From: Cyclobacteriaceae bacterium
GTDB taxonomy: Bacteria; Bacteroidota; Bacteroidia; Cytophagales; Cyclobacteriaceae
Length of the DNA: 64,000 bases
NCBI GenBank assembly: GCA_019638255.1
Contig: JAHBUD010000001.1
Span: forward strand, 2,728,001-2,792,000
Direction: 5' to 3'
Shown here: positions 8,657-18,073 of the stretch, piece after piece
Position numbering within the stretch: position 1 is the first letter of the stretch
How the letters are laid out: every line of letters begins with the position of its first letter
Program-made: the position numbers and the translations under genes
The notes under the pieces: generated by a model
What the model saw: only the letters and a program-made list of their open reading frames with translations
Database searches by the model: none
What the model was told of the DNA's origin: nothing

Positions 8657-9121
8657 ATGACTGAAAATTATCAAGTTGACAATACCGACCTGAAGATTCT
8701 GGAAATACTTATGCAGGATGCTAAAAGACCCTTTACTGAGGTTGCCAAGAAGGTTTTTGTATCCGGTGGAACAATACACGTGCGCATGAATAAAATGGAA
8801 GAAGCAGGAATAGTGGAGAAGACTACCCTAAAGGTGAACTATGCCAAACTTGGATACGACATCACGGCCTTTCTCGGTATCTTCCTGGAAAAGAGCGCTT
8901 TATACGAAAAAGTTTTAGCCAGACTTAAATCTATTCCCGAAATCACTAACATCCACTATACCACGGGCAACTACAGCATGTTCTGTAAAATCCATTGCCG
9001 CGATACCAATCACCTTAAAGAGGTTCTTCACGACAAGATTCAGCAGGTAGATGGAATAGAGCGGACCGAGACCATGATCAGTCTGGAAGAGAGCCTGGAT
9101 CGTAATCTGGACTTGGTATAA
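8657..9121 (+). CDS. Lrp/AsnC-family transcriptional regulator
   Basis: The 154-residue protein has an N-terminal winged HTH (DLKILEILMQDAKRPFTEVAKKVFVSGGTIHVRMNKMEEAGIV, about residues 10-52) and a C-terminal RAM ligand-binding domain (about 65-150, with YDITAFLGIFLE and ITNIHYTTGNYSMFCKI). Members sense amino acids and form dimers to octamers. It stands alone upstream of the suf operon with 86 bases between. The strongly AT-rich 100 bases before its ATG probably hold its promoter. Whether it regulates suf is not shown by the sequence. Confidence 0.92.
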   Translation: MTENYQVDNTDLKILEILMQDAKRPFTEVAKKVFVSGGTIHVRMNKMEEAGIVEKTTLKVNYAKLGYDITAFLGIFLEKSALYEKVLARLKSIPEITNIHYTTGNYSMFCKIHCRDTNHLKEVLHDKIQQVDGIERTETMISLEESLDRNLDLV

Positions 9122-9167
9122 GTACAAACTTATTGGGATTTTGAACCAAAAACTGGGTTCTCTGTTA

Positions 9168-9175
9168 TATCTTTG
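9168..9175 (+). promoter_or_regulatory. TATCTTTG -7 promoter element of the suf operon
   Basis: TATCTTTG matches the Bacteroidota -7 consensus TAnnTTTG exactly and ends 32 bases before the sufB start. A TTTTG at 9139-9143 could be the -33 element, although the 24-base spacing is slightly long. Confidence 0.55.
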
Positions 9176-9181
9176 CGGATA

Positions 9182-9200
9182 TTTAAAATTAGTCTAAATA
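9182..9200 (+). promoter_or_regulatory. operator-like palindrome in the suf promoter, shared with the TonB-receptor promoter
   Basis: TTTAAAATTAGTCTAAATA lies 6 bases after the -7 element, where a repressor would block initiation. It is nearly the same as two sites before the TonB receptor gene (TTTAGAATTAGTATAAATA and TTTAGAATTAGTACAAATA). The ideal form TTTAGA-N5-TCTAAA is an inverted repeat. Shared placement before an Fe-S assembly operon and a TonB receptor suggests an iron-responsive repressor of the Fur or DtxR type. That last step is inference. Confidence 0.6.
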
Positions 9201-9207
9201 GACTGAG

Positions 9208-10653
9208 ATGAGTAAAGACAATCAGCTTCTTGAAGAATTAACCTCAAAAGAGTATGAGCACGGTTGGACATCCAACATTGAAATGGAGTCAGCCCCGAAG
9301 GGCTTAAATGAGGATATTGTCCGGTTTATTTCAGCTAAAAAGAACGAACCAGAATGGTTGCTGGAATGGCGCCTGAAAGCATACCGTCAATGGGCTAAGA
9401 TGGTTGATCCTAAATGGCCTAACGTCACCTACCCGGAAATCAACTACCAGGATGTAATTTATTATGCGGCTCCCAAGCAAAAGGTGAAGCCGAAAAGCCT
9501 GGAGGAGGTAGATCCTGAATTACTAAAAACATTCGAAAAACTTGGCATATCGCTAACCGAGCAAAAGCGTCTTACCGGTATTGCTGTCGATGCTGTACTG
9601 GATAGTGTTTCCGTGGCGACAACGTTCAAAGAAAAACTCGGAGAATTAGGTATCATCTTCTGCTCGTTCAGCGAAGCTGTTCAGGAACATCCGGAACTGA
9701 TCAAAAAATACCTCGGCTCTGTTGTGCCGATGAATGATAATTACTTCGCAGCCCTGAACTCCGCTGTATTCAGTGATGGATCGTTCTGCTACATTCCAAA
9801 AGACGTTCGTTGCCCAATGGAGCTTTCTACCTACTTCCGAATAAACGCAGCCAACACCGGCCAGTTTGAGCGAACGCTTATCGTAGCCGATGAAGGTTCA
9901 TATGTTAGCTACCTCGAAGGTTGCACGGCTCCACAACGCGATGAAAATCAATTACACGCAGCCGTAGTGGAAATCTATGCCATGAAAGGTGCACAAGTGA
10001 AGTATTCAACCGTGCAAAACTGGTATCCGGGCGACAAAGAAGGTAAAGGAGGTATTTACAATTTTGTAACGAAGCGTGCACTTTGTGCGGGAGATCATTC
10101 CAAAGTATCGTGGACGCAGGTTGAAACCGGATCAGCCATCACGTGGAAGTATCCATCCTGTATACTCAAGGGCGATCATTCATCTGGTGAATTCTACTCT
10201 GTTGCGGTAACCAACAATTACCAGCAAGCCGATACCGGAACCAAAATGATCCACATCGGCAAGCACACCAAATCCAGAATTGTATCGAAAGGTATATCTG
10301 CCGGTCATTCGCAAAACAGCTACCGCGGACAAGTACACATTATGAAACGCGCGGAAGGCGCAAGAAACTTTTCCCAGTGCGATTCACTGCTAATGGGTGA
10401 CAAGTGTGGCGCCCACACATTTCCATACATCGATGTTGAAAATAATTCTGCCAAAGTGGAGCATGAAGCCACCACTTCAAAAATTGGGGAAGATCAGATC
10501 TTTTACTGTTTGCAACGCGGCATTGATGAAGAGTCGGCAGTAGCCCTAATTGTAAATGGTTATGCCAAGGAAGTATTAAATCAACTACCGATGGAATTTG
10601 CTGTAGAGGCTCAAAAGCTTTTAGCACTTACATTGGAAGGCAGCGTTGGGTAA
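9208..10653 (+). CDS. sufB: Fe-S cluster assembly scaffold SufB
   Basis: Core scaffold of the SUF Fe-S assembly machine, acting with SufC and SufD in the cytoplasm. The 481 residues match SufB in length. Recognisable blocks are [22 protein letters not shown] (about 210-231), [23 protein letters not shown] (about 234-256) and the C-terminal beta-helix end [24 protein letters not shown]. The ATG at 9208 follows the operator-like site closely. It is the first gene of a tightly packed operon sufB-C-D-S-E, DUF59 gene and bacilliredoxin gene. Confidence 0.97.
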   Translation: MSKDNQLLEELTSKEYEHGWTSNIEMESAPKGLNEDIVRFISAKKNEPEWLLEWRLKAYRQWAKMVDPKWPNVTYPEINYQDVIYYAAPKQKVKPKSLEEVDPELLKTFEKLGISLTEQKRLTGIAVDAVLDSVSVATTFKEKLGELGIIFCSFSEAVQEHPELIKKYLGSVVPMNDNYFAALNSAVFSDGSFCYIPKDVRCPMELSTYFRINAANTGQFERTLIVADEGSYVSYLEGCTAPQRDENQLHAAVVEIYAMKGAQVKYSTVQNWYPGDKEGKGGIYNFVTKRALCAGDHSKVSWTQVETGSAITWKYPSCILKGDHSSGEFYSVAVTNNYQQADTGTKMIHIGKHTKSRIVSKGISAGHSQNSYRGQVHIMKRAEGARNFSQCDSLLMGDKCGAHTFPYIDVENNSAKVEHEATTSKIGEDQIFYCLQRGIDEESAVALIVNGYAKEVLNQLPMEFAVEAQKLLALTLEGSVG

Positions 10654-10700
10654 TCATTTCGTTTTTAGTTGATCGTTGTTAGTTTTTAGAAATTAAAAGT

Positions 10701-11456
10701 ATGTTATCGATAAAGAATTTACACGCTAAGATTGAAGATAATCAAATCTTGAATGGTTTAAACCTTGAAGTAAAGCCAGGAGAAGTACACGCCATCATGG
10801 GCCCTAATGGTTCAGGAAAAAGTACTTTGGCATCGGTCTTGGCTGGTCGTGAAGAGTTTGAAGTTACCGAAGGAACAGTTGAATACCAAGGCAAGGATTT
10901 ACTTGATCTTGCACCAGAAGAGCGTGCGCGTGAAGGTGTATTTCTCGCCTTTCAATATCCGGTGGAAATACCTGGAGTGAGCACAATCAACTTCATGAAG
11001 ACTGCCGTAAACCAGGTGCGTGAGGCTCGCGGACAGCAACCGTTGGATGCTGTTTCTTTTCTAGGCCTGATGAAGGAGAAAATGAAACTGGTAGAGATTG
11101 ATCAGTCATTATTAAACCGCTCGTTGAACGAAGGCTTTTCCGGTGGCGAGAAAAAGCGCAATGAAATTTTTCAGATGGCTATGCTTGAACCTAAGTTGGC
11201 TATACTAGATGAAACCGACTCTGGACTTGACATAGATGCCTTGCGGATCGTGGCTAATGGTGTAAACAAACTTCGCGATAAGAATAAAGGCATTATTGTG
11301 GTAACACACTATCAGCGTTTATTGGAATATATCGTGCCTGATTTTGTGCACGTATTGTATAAAGGCAAGATTGTTAAGTCGGGCACGAAAGAACTTGCGC
11401 TGGAACTTGAAGCCAAAGGATACGACTGGATTAAGGATGAAGTAGCCGTTGTGTAA
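10701..11456 (+). CDS. sufC: Fe-S cluster assembly ATPase SufC
   Basis: ABC-type ATPase that drives conformational change in the SufBC2D complex. The 251-residue protein has Walker A GPNGSGKST (about residues 34-42), Q-loop AFQYPVEIPG, the SufC-type signature FSGGEKKRNEI (about 147-157), Walker B LAILDETDSGLDIDAL (about 168-183) and switch His in VVTHYQRLL. SufC proteins characteristically have ETDSGLD rather than the usual EPTSGLD, as seen here. It lies 47 bases after sufB and 2 bases before sufD. Confidence 0.97.
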   Translation: MLSIKNLHAKIEDNQILNGLNLEVKPGEVHAIMGPNGSGKSTLASVLAGREEFEVTEGTVEYQGKDLLDLAPEERAREGVFLAFQYPVEIPGVSTINFMKTAVNQVREARGQQPLDAVSFLGLMKEKMKLVEIDQSLLNRSLNEGFSGGEKKRNEIFQMAMLEPKLAILDETDSGLDIDALRIVANGVNKLRDKNKGIIVVTHYQRLLEYIVPDFVHVLYKGKIVKSGTKELALELEAKGYDWIKDEVAVV

Positions 11457-11458
11457 TC

Positions 11459-12724
11459 ATGAGTGTAGTAACTGAAACAACTCCCCTCCTTTCTGATATT
11501 CTTGCTGATTTAAAGTCTGAAGCAGGACTAAGAACTGCTGCACACGAAGCACTGGAACAACTTGGTTTGCCGGGTAACAAAAGTGAAGAATACAAATTCA
11601 CCCCCATCACCCGGGCACTTGAAAAGAATTTCCAGTTAGCTAAAAAAAATCCATCAAGCGAAATAGAAAGCATTGATTCCTTTTCAATACCGGGTATTGA
11701 TGCTAATTCAATTGTTTTTGTAAACGGAGTTTTCGCTGAGAAACTTTCGCATTACGAACAAACCGATGTTTTTATAAAATCAATTTCCGGAACAGAAAAC
11801 GGATTTGGCACATTAGCTGATTTCAAAACCGATCCGTTTGTAGCCTGGAATACTGCAGCTTGGAGCACAGGTATTTCCATTGAAGTTAAAGCCAATACTT
11901 CCGTTAGCAAGCCAATTGTGTTGCATTATGTTCATGATTCTGCTGCAGGTGAGGTTAAATCCTTTATACGGAATATTATACGTATTGGAAAAAGCAGCAG
12001 TGTTACCGTTATTGAAAAGCAAGATACCCTTGGTGATCAAGCTGGCTTTTCAAATATTGTTACAGAAGGATTTGTAGAAGAAAATGCAGAACTGAGTTTA
12101 TTCAGCCTACAAGCCGATAAGGGGAAGCGTTTTCATTTTGGTCAGACCACTATATGGCAGGCTCGCGATAGTCGTGTGAATTCCTTTACGCTTACGCTCG
12201 ATGGAAAACTCATTCGAAACAATTTCCTGCTAGTCCTTGATGGAGAAGGTATCGAATCGCATATGGATGGATTGTATATCCTCCAGGGCGATACGCTGGC
12301 TGATAATCATACCGTTGTGGATCACCGCAAACCGCACTCAAACAGTAACGAATTGTACAAAGGCATTATTGATGATAATGCTAAAGGCGTTTTCAATGGT
12401 AAAATCTATGTACGGCCGGATGCACAAAAGACAAATGCCTTTCAGTCGAACCGGAATATTCTTCTTTCAGATAAATCCACGGTAAATACAAAGCCTCAAC
12501 TTGAAATCTGGGCGGATGATGTAAAGTGTTCACACGGATGCACCACCGGTCAGTTGGATGACGAGGCGATGTTCTATTTGCAAGCGCGAGGAATTGATAA
12601 AGTAACCGCCCGTGCCATGATGCTCTATGCCTTTGCCGGAGAAGTTCTGGATAAGATTAATTCAGAGCCGCTCAAAAAATATTTTGACACATTGATAAGT
12701 GAACGCCTGCACAAAAACTTTTAA
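11459..12724 (+). CDS. sufD: Fe-S cluster assembly protein SufD
   Basis: Paralogue of SufB that pairs with it and with SufC; needed for iron entry into the SUF scaffold. The 421-residue protein has a helical N-terminus (ALEQLGLPGNKSEEYKFTPI, about 29-48) and a right-handed beta-helix core. The C-terminal block KCSHGCTTGQLDDEAMFYLQARGI (about 359-382) is a hallmark of SufD. The start lies 2 bases after the sufC stop and sufS follows after 3 bases, so translation is probably coupled. Confidence 0.96.
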   Translation: MSVVTETTPLLSDILADLKSEAGLRTAAHEALEQLGLPGNKSEEYKFTPITRALEKNFQLAKKNPSSEIESIDSFSIPGIDANSIVFVNGVFAEKLSHYEQTDVFIKSISGTENGFGTLADFKTDPFVAWNTAAWSTGISIEVKANTSVSKPIVLHYVHDSAAGEVKSFIRNIIRIGKSSSVTVIEKQDTLGDQAGFSNIVTEGFVEENAELSLFSLQADKGKRFHFGQTTIWQARDSRVNSFTLTLDGKLIRNNFLLVLDGEGIESHMDGLYILQGDTLADNHTVVDHRKPHSNSNELYKGIIDDNAKGVFNGKIYVRPDAQKTNAFQSNRNILLSDKSTVNTKPQLEIWADDVKCSHGCTTGQLDDEAMFYLQARGIDKVTARAMMLYAFAGEVLDKINSEPLKKYFDTLISERLHKNF

Positions 12725-12727
12725 CCG

Positions 12728-13969
12728 ATGAATGCTCCTGTTACCGGTGTGCTGAATATTTCCCAAATACGGGAGCAATTTCCGGTACTTCACCGGCAGG
12801 TTAGTGGCAGGCCTTTAGTTTATTTTGATAATGCTGCCACCAGTCAAAAGCCGCTCAGTGTTATCAATGCACTTGTGGATTATTACACCGGCTATAACGC
12901 CAATATCCATCGGGGCATCCATACGTTAGCTGAAAAAGCAACGAAAGCCTTTGAAGATACCCGTTATTCAGCAAAAACCTTTATCAATGCAGCTTCCGAG
13001 CAAGAGATCATCTTTGTTCGAGGCGTTACTGAAGCCATCAACCTTGTTGCATCTACCTACGGCAGAGCTTTTATAAAAGCTGGAGATGAAATAATTATCT
13101 CCGGACTTGAACATCACTCAAACATTGTGCCCTGGCAAATGCTTTGTGAAGAAAAGCAAGCCGTGTTAAAAGTGATTCCGGTTTTGGAAAATGGAGAACT
13201 GGATTTAGATGCTTATAAAAAACTACTGACCAATAGAACTAAAATTGTTTCAATTAACCATGCCTCCAATAGTCTGGGTACGATAAACCCCATCAAGGAA
13301 ATAATTGATGCTGCCCATGAAGTGGGTGCTGTTGTATTAATCGATGGTGCACAAGCTGGAGCGCACCTGGAGATTGACGTAAAATCACTGAACTGCGATT
13401 TCTATTGCCTCTCTGCGCATAAAATGTACGGGCCAACGGGTGCGGGTATTTTGTACGGTAAAAGAGAGTTGCTCGAAAAAATGCCCCCCTATCAGGGTGG
13501 TGGGGAGATGATTAAAGAAGTAACGTTCGAAAAAACTACCTATAACGACTTACCTTATAAGTTTGAAGCCGGCACGCCCAATATTGCAGATGTAGTGGCA
13601 CTGAATTTCGCAATACAGTTCATCAATCAGCTTGGAAAAGAAAACATCGCTGTACATGAACATGAACTTCTCTCCTACGGTACAGAGAAAGTTCGTGCAC
13701 TGAAAGATGTAAAACTAATCGGCACAGCAAAAAATAAAGTAAGTGTACTTTCCTTTACAGTCGATGGTATTCATCCATTTGACATTGGTCAGATGTTGGA
13801 TACCCGTGGCATTGCCGTACGCACAGGCCACCATTGTACGCAACCGCTTATGGATCACTTTGGTATTGAAGGAACGGTGCGCGCTTCATTTGCTGTGTAC
13901 AATACAAAATCAGAGATTGATAGTTTGGTGGAAGGACTGGAAAGAATTATCCGTTTCATGAAACAATGA
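12728..13969 (+). CDS. sufS: group II cysteine desulfurase SufS
   Basis: PLP enzyme that takes sulfur from L-cysteine and passes it as persulfide to SufE. The 413-residue protein starts with the usual SufS pattern (IREQFPVLHRQVSGRPLVYFDNAATSQKP). The PLP Lys lies in SAHKMYGPTG (about 228) and the catalytic Cys in RTGHHCTQPLMDHF (about 367). Other matches are GLEHHSNIVPWQ and the C-terminal RASFAVYNT. The last bases overlap the sufE start by 4 (ATGA), a sign of coupled translation. Confidence 0.97.
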   Translation: MNAPVTGVLNISQIREQFPVLHRQVSGRPLVYFDNAATSQKPLSVINALVDYYTGYNANIHRGIHTLAEKATKAFEDTRYSAKTFINAASEQEIIFVRGVTEAINLVASTYGRAFIKAGDEIIISGLEHHSNIVPWQMLCEEKQAVLKVIPVLENGELDLDAYKKLLTNRTKIVSINHASNSLGTINPIKEIIDAAHEVGAVVLIDGAQAGAHLEIDVKSLNCDFYCLSAHKMYGPTGAGILYGKRELLEKMPPYQGGGEMIKEVTFEKTTYNDLPYKFEAGTPNIADVVALNFAIQFINQLGKENIAVHEHELLSYGTEKVRALKDVKLIGTAKNKVSVLSFTVDGIHPFDIGQMLDTRGIAVRTGHHCTQPLMDHFGIEGTVRASFAVYNTKSEIDSLVEGLERIIRFMKQ

Positions 13970-14397
13970 ATACCCTTAACACCATACAAGACGAAATCAT
14001 AAGCGAGTTTTCCTTGCTGGATGGGGATATGGAAATGACCGTATTCTATATTATGGAACTTGGCCAAAAACTCCCGGACATGAAGGAGGAAGACAAGACA
14101 GAAGACAATATTGTAAAGGGTTGCCAATCGAAAGTATGGCTCACCGCAAAACTTGAGGGTGACAAAATCTATTTTTCGGCCGATAGCAACACCGCTATTA
14201 CGAAAGGACTGGTAAGTTTGCTGGTGAGGATTTTCAATGGTCAGACACCTGAGACCATTTTGAATGGGGATTTATATTTCATGAACAAAATCGGGATGGA
14301 ACGGTTTATTGGAACGCAGCGTTCCAATGGCTTTGCGGCCATGATCAAACAAATGAAATTGTATGCGCTGGCCTATAAAACAAAACAGGAAGCATGA
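13966..14397 (+). CDS. sufE: sulfur acceptor SufE
   Basis: Accepts persulfide from SufS and stimulates its desulfurase activity. The 143-residue protein shows the SufE pattern with the acceptor Cys in VKGCQSKVWLTA (about residue 52) and the later NGFAAMIKQMK end. Its ATG overlaps the end of sufS, and its own stop overlaps the following DUF59 gene by 4 bases. Confidence 0.95.
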   Translation: MNTLNTIQDEIISEFSLLDGDMEMTVFYIMELGQKLPDMKEEDKTEDNIVKGCQSKVWLTAKLEGDKIYFSADSNTAITKGLVSLLVRIFNGQTPETILNGDLYFMNKIGMERFIGTQRSNGFAAMIKQMKLYALAYKTKQEA

Positions 14398-14744
14398 GCG
14401 AAACTACGAACGATAGTAAACCAAAAAACGAGATCGATATACCCAACCTGAAGGAGAAAATTGTTCAGGCCATTAAAGGCGTATACGATCCCGAAATTCC
14501 GGTAGACGTCTACGAGTTGGGGTTAATTTATGAGATCAACGTTTACCCCATTAATAATGTATACATTATGATGACGCTTACTTCACCTTCTTGTCCATCA
14601 GCAGAAGTTATTCCTGGCGAAGTAGAACAAAAAGTTAAAGCCATTGAAGGCATAAATGATGTAAAGGTGGAGATCACTTTTGATCCACCCTACTCACAGG
14701 ATATGATGAGCGAAGCGGCTAAATTGGAACTTGGCTTCATGTAA
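14394..14744 (+). CDS. DUF59/MIP18-family SUF-associated protein
   Basis: The 116-residue protein is a DUF59 domain: IVQAIKGVYDPEIPVDVYELGLIY (about 22-45) and the conserved Cys block LTSPSCPSAEVIPGEVEQKV (about 62-81). Such proteins, often placed within suf operons, help Fe-S delivery or maturation (SufT/PaaD-like group). It overlaps sufE by 4 bases and sits in the same operon, which supports an Fe-S role. The exact biochemical step is not established by the sequence. Confidence 0.9.
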   Translation: MSETTNDSKPKNEIDIPNLKEKIVQAIKGVYDPEIPVDVYELGLIYEINVYPINNVYIMMTLTSPSCPSAEVIPGEVEQKVKAIEGINDVKVEITFDPPYSQDMMSEAAKLELGFM

Positions 14745-14796
14745 CTTTGTTTAATCAACAAATCACAAAATAAACACATCAACAAATTATAAAAAT

Positions 14797-15213
14797 ATGT
14801 ATCCCGAACCACTTGTAGCCCCCATGCGGGCTGATTTAACCACAGCAGGGTTTACCGAATTAAAAACCGCTGCCGATGTAGATAACCATTTAAAAGAACA
14901 TAAAGGCACAACACTATTAGTAATCAATAGTGTTTGTGGCTGCGCAGCCGGTGCTGCCCGCCCGGGTGTTCGTTGGGCCATTGAACAAACTACCAAAAAG
15001 CCCGATCACCTGGCTACCGTATTTGCCGGTGTAGATAAAGAAGCTGTAGCAAAGGCACGTGAATATACACTGCCCTATCCGCCATCTTCTCCTTCCATTG
15101 CTTTATTCAAAGATGGTGAGTTGGTTCACTTTGTTGAACGCCACCACATTGAAGGAAGAAATGCCCAGATGATTGGCAACCACTTACTGGAAGTTTTTGA
15201 GGAATATTGCTAA
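14797..15213 (+). CDS. bacilliredoxin (BrxA/BrxB, YphP/YqiW family)
   Basis: Thioredoxin-fold disulfide isomerase or de-bacillithiolase. The active-site motif CGC sits in SVCGCAAGAARPGVRWA (about residues 47-63), as in bacilliredoxins, and the 138-residue length fits. These remove bacillithiol from protein thiols; its position at the end of the suf operon suggests repair of thiols used in Fe-S assembly. It is 52 bases after the DUF59 gene and is followed by an intrinsic terminator. The bacillithiol link is family knowledge, not shown here. Confidence 0.9.
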   Translation: MYPEPLVAPMRADLTTAGFTELKTAADVDNHLKEHKGTTLLVINSVCGCAAGAARPGVRWAIEQTTKKPDHLATVFAGVDKEAVAKAREYTLPYPPSSPSIALFKDGELVHFVERHHIEGRNAQMIGNHLLEVFEEYC

Positions 15214-15237
15214 TATCAAGCTTGCCAAAGAATCCAT

Positions 15238-15267
15238 AAAAGGTGATCTAACCATCACCTTTTTTTA
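15238..15267 (+). terminator. terminator of the suf operon, overlapping the end of the glycerate kinase gene
   Basis: Stem AAAAGGTGAT / ATCACCTTTT with a 6-base loop and a T7 run, about 25 bases after the bacilliredoxin stop. The loop contains the stop codon of the convergent glycerate kinase gene, whose last codons form one arm of the stem. Confidence 0.85.
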
Positions 15268-16384
15268 TTGACTTTGCCAACGGCAATTCAGCTAATTTGG
15301 ACAGGGCATCACCAGTTTGCGTCATTGCCGCTTCCTTTCCTACACTGTTTACCAGTGAGAATACCGCTGTAGCCTTTAGCGTCCGAAACTGATCTTCGGT
15401 AAACTGACACTCTCCACAAATCACATAAACCGGTTTCTTAAATTTTTGCGCAACTGCAACAACACCTTGAACAAGTTTTCCCTTCATCGTTTGGCTATCC
15501 AGTTTACCTTCTCCGGTAATCACTACATCGGCCCAGGCAACAGCTTGTTTAAAATTGGTGATGTCAAAGACAACATCAGTGCCTCGCTTTAACGCTGCAC
15601 CCATAAGCGCATGAATACCACCGGCAAATCCACCGCCTGCACCGGATCCAGAAACTTGTTGCAGATCAATTTTGAAATCACGAAGTAGCAGATCAGCCAA
15701 GTGATGTAAGCCAATATCAAGCAACTGCACTTCACCTTCATCAGCACCCTTTTGTGGGGCATAGGTGAATGCAGCACCTGCACTCCCATAAAAGGGGTTA
15801 TCAACATCACAAATAGCTGTTATTCGCCTGCTCTCAATCAAATTCAATACCGGTTGAAGCTCAATTTTAACGATGTACTTTAATGATTCACCTACCGGAA
15901 AAATCAAGTCACCGGATTGATCCGTTATTTTAGCACCCAGTGCCACCAACGCACCCAATGCAGCATCGTTTGTTGCACTTCCACCAACACCAAGGATAAT
16001 TTGCTGAGCACCTTTCTCCAAAGCATCCTTTATCATTTGCCCAGTGCCAAAAGTTGTAGTTCGTAACGGTTTTCGTTCTTTGGGCTTTAGCAAAGCAAGT
16101 CCACTTGCACTTGCCATCTCAATAAAAGCTGTTGTGCCATCTTCCGACAAGACATAGCCTGCTTTTATTTCTCGCATCAGCGGATCATAAACTTCAATCT
16201 CAATCAGCTTACCATTTTTGTGCTGAAGAAAAATATCGAGTGTACCTTCACCCCCGTCAGCCAATGGAAATTTCCAAATTGTTGCATTCAATCCACTGCG
16301 TAATAAACCCTGTTCAATTGCATTGCAGACCTGCGCAGCTGTTAGTGTGCCTTTAAACTTATCTGGAGCAATGAGAATTTTCAT
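15248..16384 (-). CDS. glycerate kinase (GlxK/GarK family)
   Basis: Phosphorylates D-glycerate (usually to 2-phosphoglycerate). The 378-residue protein starts with the family signature MKILIAPDKFKGTLTAAQVCNAI and has FPLADGGEGTLDIF (about 41-54), LGVGGSATNDAALGALVALG (about 131-150), GSGAGGGFAGGIHAL and VITGEGKLDSQTMKGK (about 290-305). It lies 13 bases downstream of a Na+/H+ antiporter gene on the same strand, probably one operon. Its final codons are built into the suf terminator hairpin. Confidence 0.94.
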   Translation of the reverse strand: MKILIAPDKFKGTLTAAQVCNAIEQGLLRSGLNATIWKFPLADGGEGTLDIFLQHKNGKLIEIEVYDPLMREIKAGYVLSEDGTTAFIEMASASGLALLKPKERKPLRTTTFGTGQMIKDALEKGAQQIILGVGGSATNDAALGALVALGAKITDQSGDLIFPVGESLKYIVKIELQPVLNLIESRRITAICDVDNPFYGSAGAAFTYAPQKGADEGEVQLLDIGLHHLADLLLRDFKIDLQQVSGSGAGGGFAGGIHALMGAALKRGTDVVFDITNFKQAVAWADVVITGEGKLDSQTMKGKLVQGVVAVAQKFKKPVYVICGECQFTEDQFRTLKATAVFSLVNSVGKEAAMTQTGDALSKLAELPLAKSIKKGDG

Positions 16385-16397
16385 TACCTGTTGCCTT

Positions 16398-17978
16398 TTA
16401 ACCGAGTTCCATTATTAACCGGGTTTCCTCCAGGTCGAGTTCATAATCAATCCTGCGAAGCACCTCTTCACTGATTCTACCTTCCCTCCGTAAAGCCACA
16501 ACCATTTTTCGCTCCGCCTCAATCAATTCCCGTTGAATGCGCAAAAACACCTGCAACGTTTCATCATCAAGCTTTTGTTTTGATTGATCTTTGCGCATAC
16601 GCTGTATCCTGATCTCATACTTGCTTTTAATAATAGGTAATAAGTCATCGCCAATGAGCGAATAATTTTCTTCAATATGTTCAATTAGTCCTGAAGCAAT
16701 ACGTAACCTGGCCTGTTCTTCATCCTGCTGTACCTGGTCATCGGGCTTTAAGCCAAGCCATTTGATCAATGGCCTGAGGGTTAATCCCTGCAACACCAGC
16801 GTAGCGAAGATTACACTGAAGGTTAAAAAGATTATCAACTCACGGTTCGGGAAAGGATTATCATTTTCAATGGTGAGGGGCAACGCCATGGCTGCTGCCA
16901 GTGAAACCACTCCCCTTATACCCGACCACGCCACAATGGTTACTGTTTTAATGTTAGTACTTGTTTCACGTTCGCGAATTTTTTTGCTAAGCCACCGGGG
17001 AATGTATGCACCGGGGTACACCCATATAATCCTAACAACAATTACGGCAGCACTTATGAGTACCCCATACCCTAGCAACGTTACCAACGAAAAATTGCGA
17101 ATGGCATCCAACACATATGGAAGCTGAAGTCCGATGAGTATAAAAATGATACCGTTCATGATGAACACCACGGTATCCCATGTTGCTGTTGCCTGAATCC
17201 TGGCCTTTTGTGAAAGAAACTCATTTGCCTTGCGACTGAGCAGAAGGCCGCACGCAACAACGGCCAGCACAGCCGATAAACCGAGGTGATCTGCAACCAG
17301 ATAACAAACAAAAGGTGTAATGAAGGTGAGCGTGGTGTCGGTAGTGGCATTATCGGGGGTAATCTGATGAATCCACTTAAATACATACCCAATCCCTAAA
17401 CCAATCAGGATACCACCTCCGGCTACAACAAAAAATTGAAGTGTTGCTTCGCCCAGACTGAATGCTCCCGTGACCACTGCTGCAACAGCAAAACGATACG
17501 CTATCAAGCCGGTCGAATCATTCACTAAACTCTCGCCTTGAATAACCGTGACCACGCGCTTGGGCACATTGAGCCCTTGTGTGGCCGCTGTTGACGCAAT
17601 GGTATCGGTAGGCGAAATGATGGCGCCCAGTACAAATGCTTCCGGCCAACCAACCCCTGGTATGAGGGCTTGCGCTATCCACGCTATAGCGCAAGTAGTA
17701 AAAATCACACAGCCAATGGCCAATAAAGAAATAGGCCGCCTTGCCGCTTTGAAATCTATCCAGGAAGTATACCATGCATCGGCATATAGCATGGGCGGAA
17801 GAAAAAGGAGAAAAATGATGTCCGGATCAAGATCGAGCCTGGGCAAACCGGGCACAAAACCGATTAATAGACCAGCCAAGACCAGTAAAATCGGGTATGG
17901 AATCCTAACCTTATCGGTTATTTCAGCCAGGGCAGTAACAACCGCCAGCAGGAGTATGATTATCTCTATCACATGCAT
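16398..17978 (-). CDS. Na+/H+ antiporter, CPA1 (NhaP-like bacterial) family
   Basis: Inner-membrane cation/proton antiporter of 526 aa with about 12 hydrophobic segments in residues 1-410. The CPA1 ion-binding motif appears as QGESLVNDSTGLIAYR (Asn-Asp pair at about residues 151-152). ISPTDTIASTAA (about 120) and SGIRGVVSLAAAMALPL (about 345) are further CPA1 marks. The C-terminal 110 residues are hydrophilic and helical, rich in Arg/Lys/Glu, as in bacterial Na+/H+ exchangers with a cytoplasmic tail. It is the first gene of a probable pair with glycerate kinase. Confidence 0.93.
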   Translation of the reverse strand: MHVIEIIILLLAVVTALAEITDKVRIPYPILLVLAGLLIGFVPGLPRLDLDPDIIFLLFLPPMLYADAWYTSWIDFKAARRPISLLAIGCVIFTTCAIAWIAQALIPGVGWPEAFVLGAIISPTDTIASTAATQGLNVPKRVVTVIQGESLVNDSTGLIAYRFAVAAVVTGAFSLGEATLQFFVVAGGGILIGLGIGYVFKWIHQITPDNATTDTTLTFITPFVCYLVADHLGLSAVLAVVACGLLLSRKANEFLSQKARIQATATWDTVVFIMNGIIFILIGLQLPYVLDAIRNFSLVTLLGYGVLISAAVIVVRIIWVYPGAYIPRWLSKKIRERETSTNIKTVTIVAWSGIRGVVSLAAAMALPLTIENDNPFPNRELIIFLTFSVIFATLVLQGLTLRPLIKWLGLKPDDQVQQDEEQARLRIASGLIEHIEENYSLIGDDLLPIIKSKYEIRIQRMRKDQSKQKLDDETLQVFLRIQRELIEAERKMVVALRREGRISEEVLRRIDYELDLEETRLIMELG

Positions 17979-18073
17979 ATGTGATCTTTAAATTTTAAAC
18001 TTATTTCCACCATATCGTCCGGAAGTGTATCTTTAATGTAATTAATGCAAAAAGACCCTAACCCCAAACCTAC

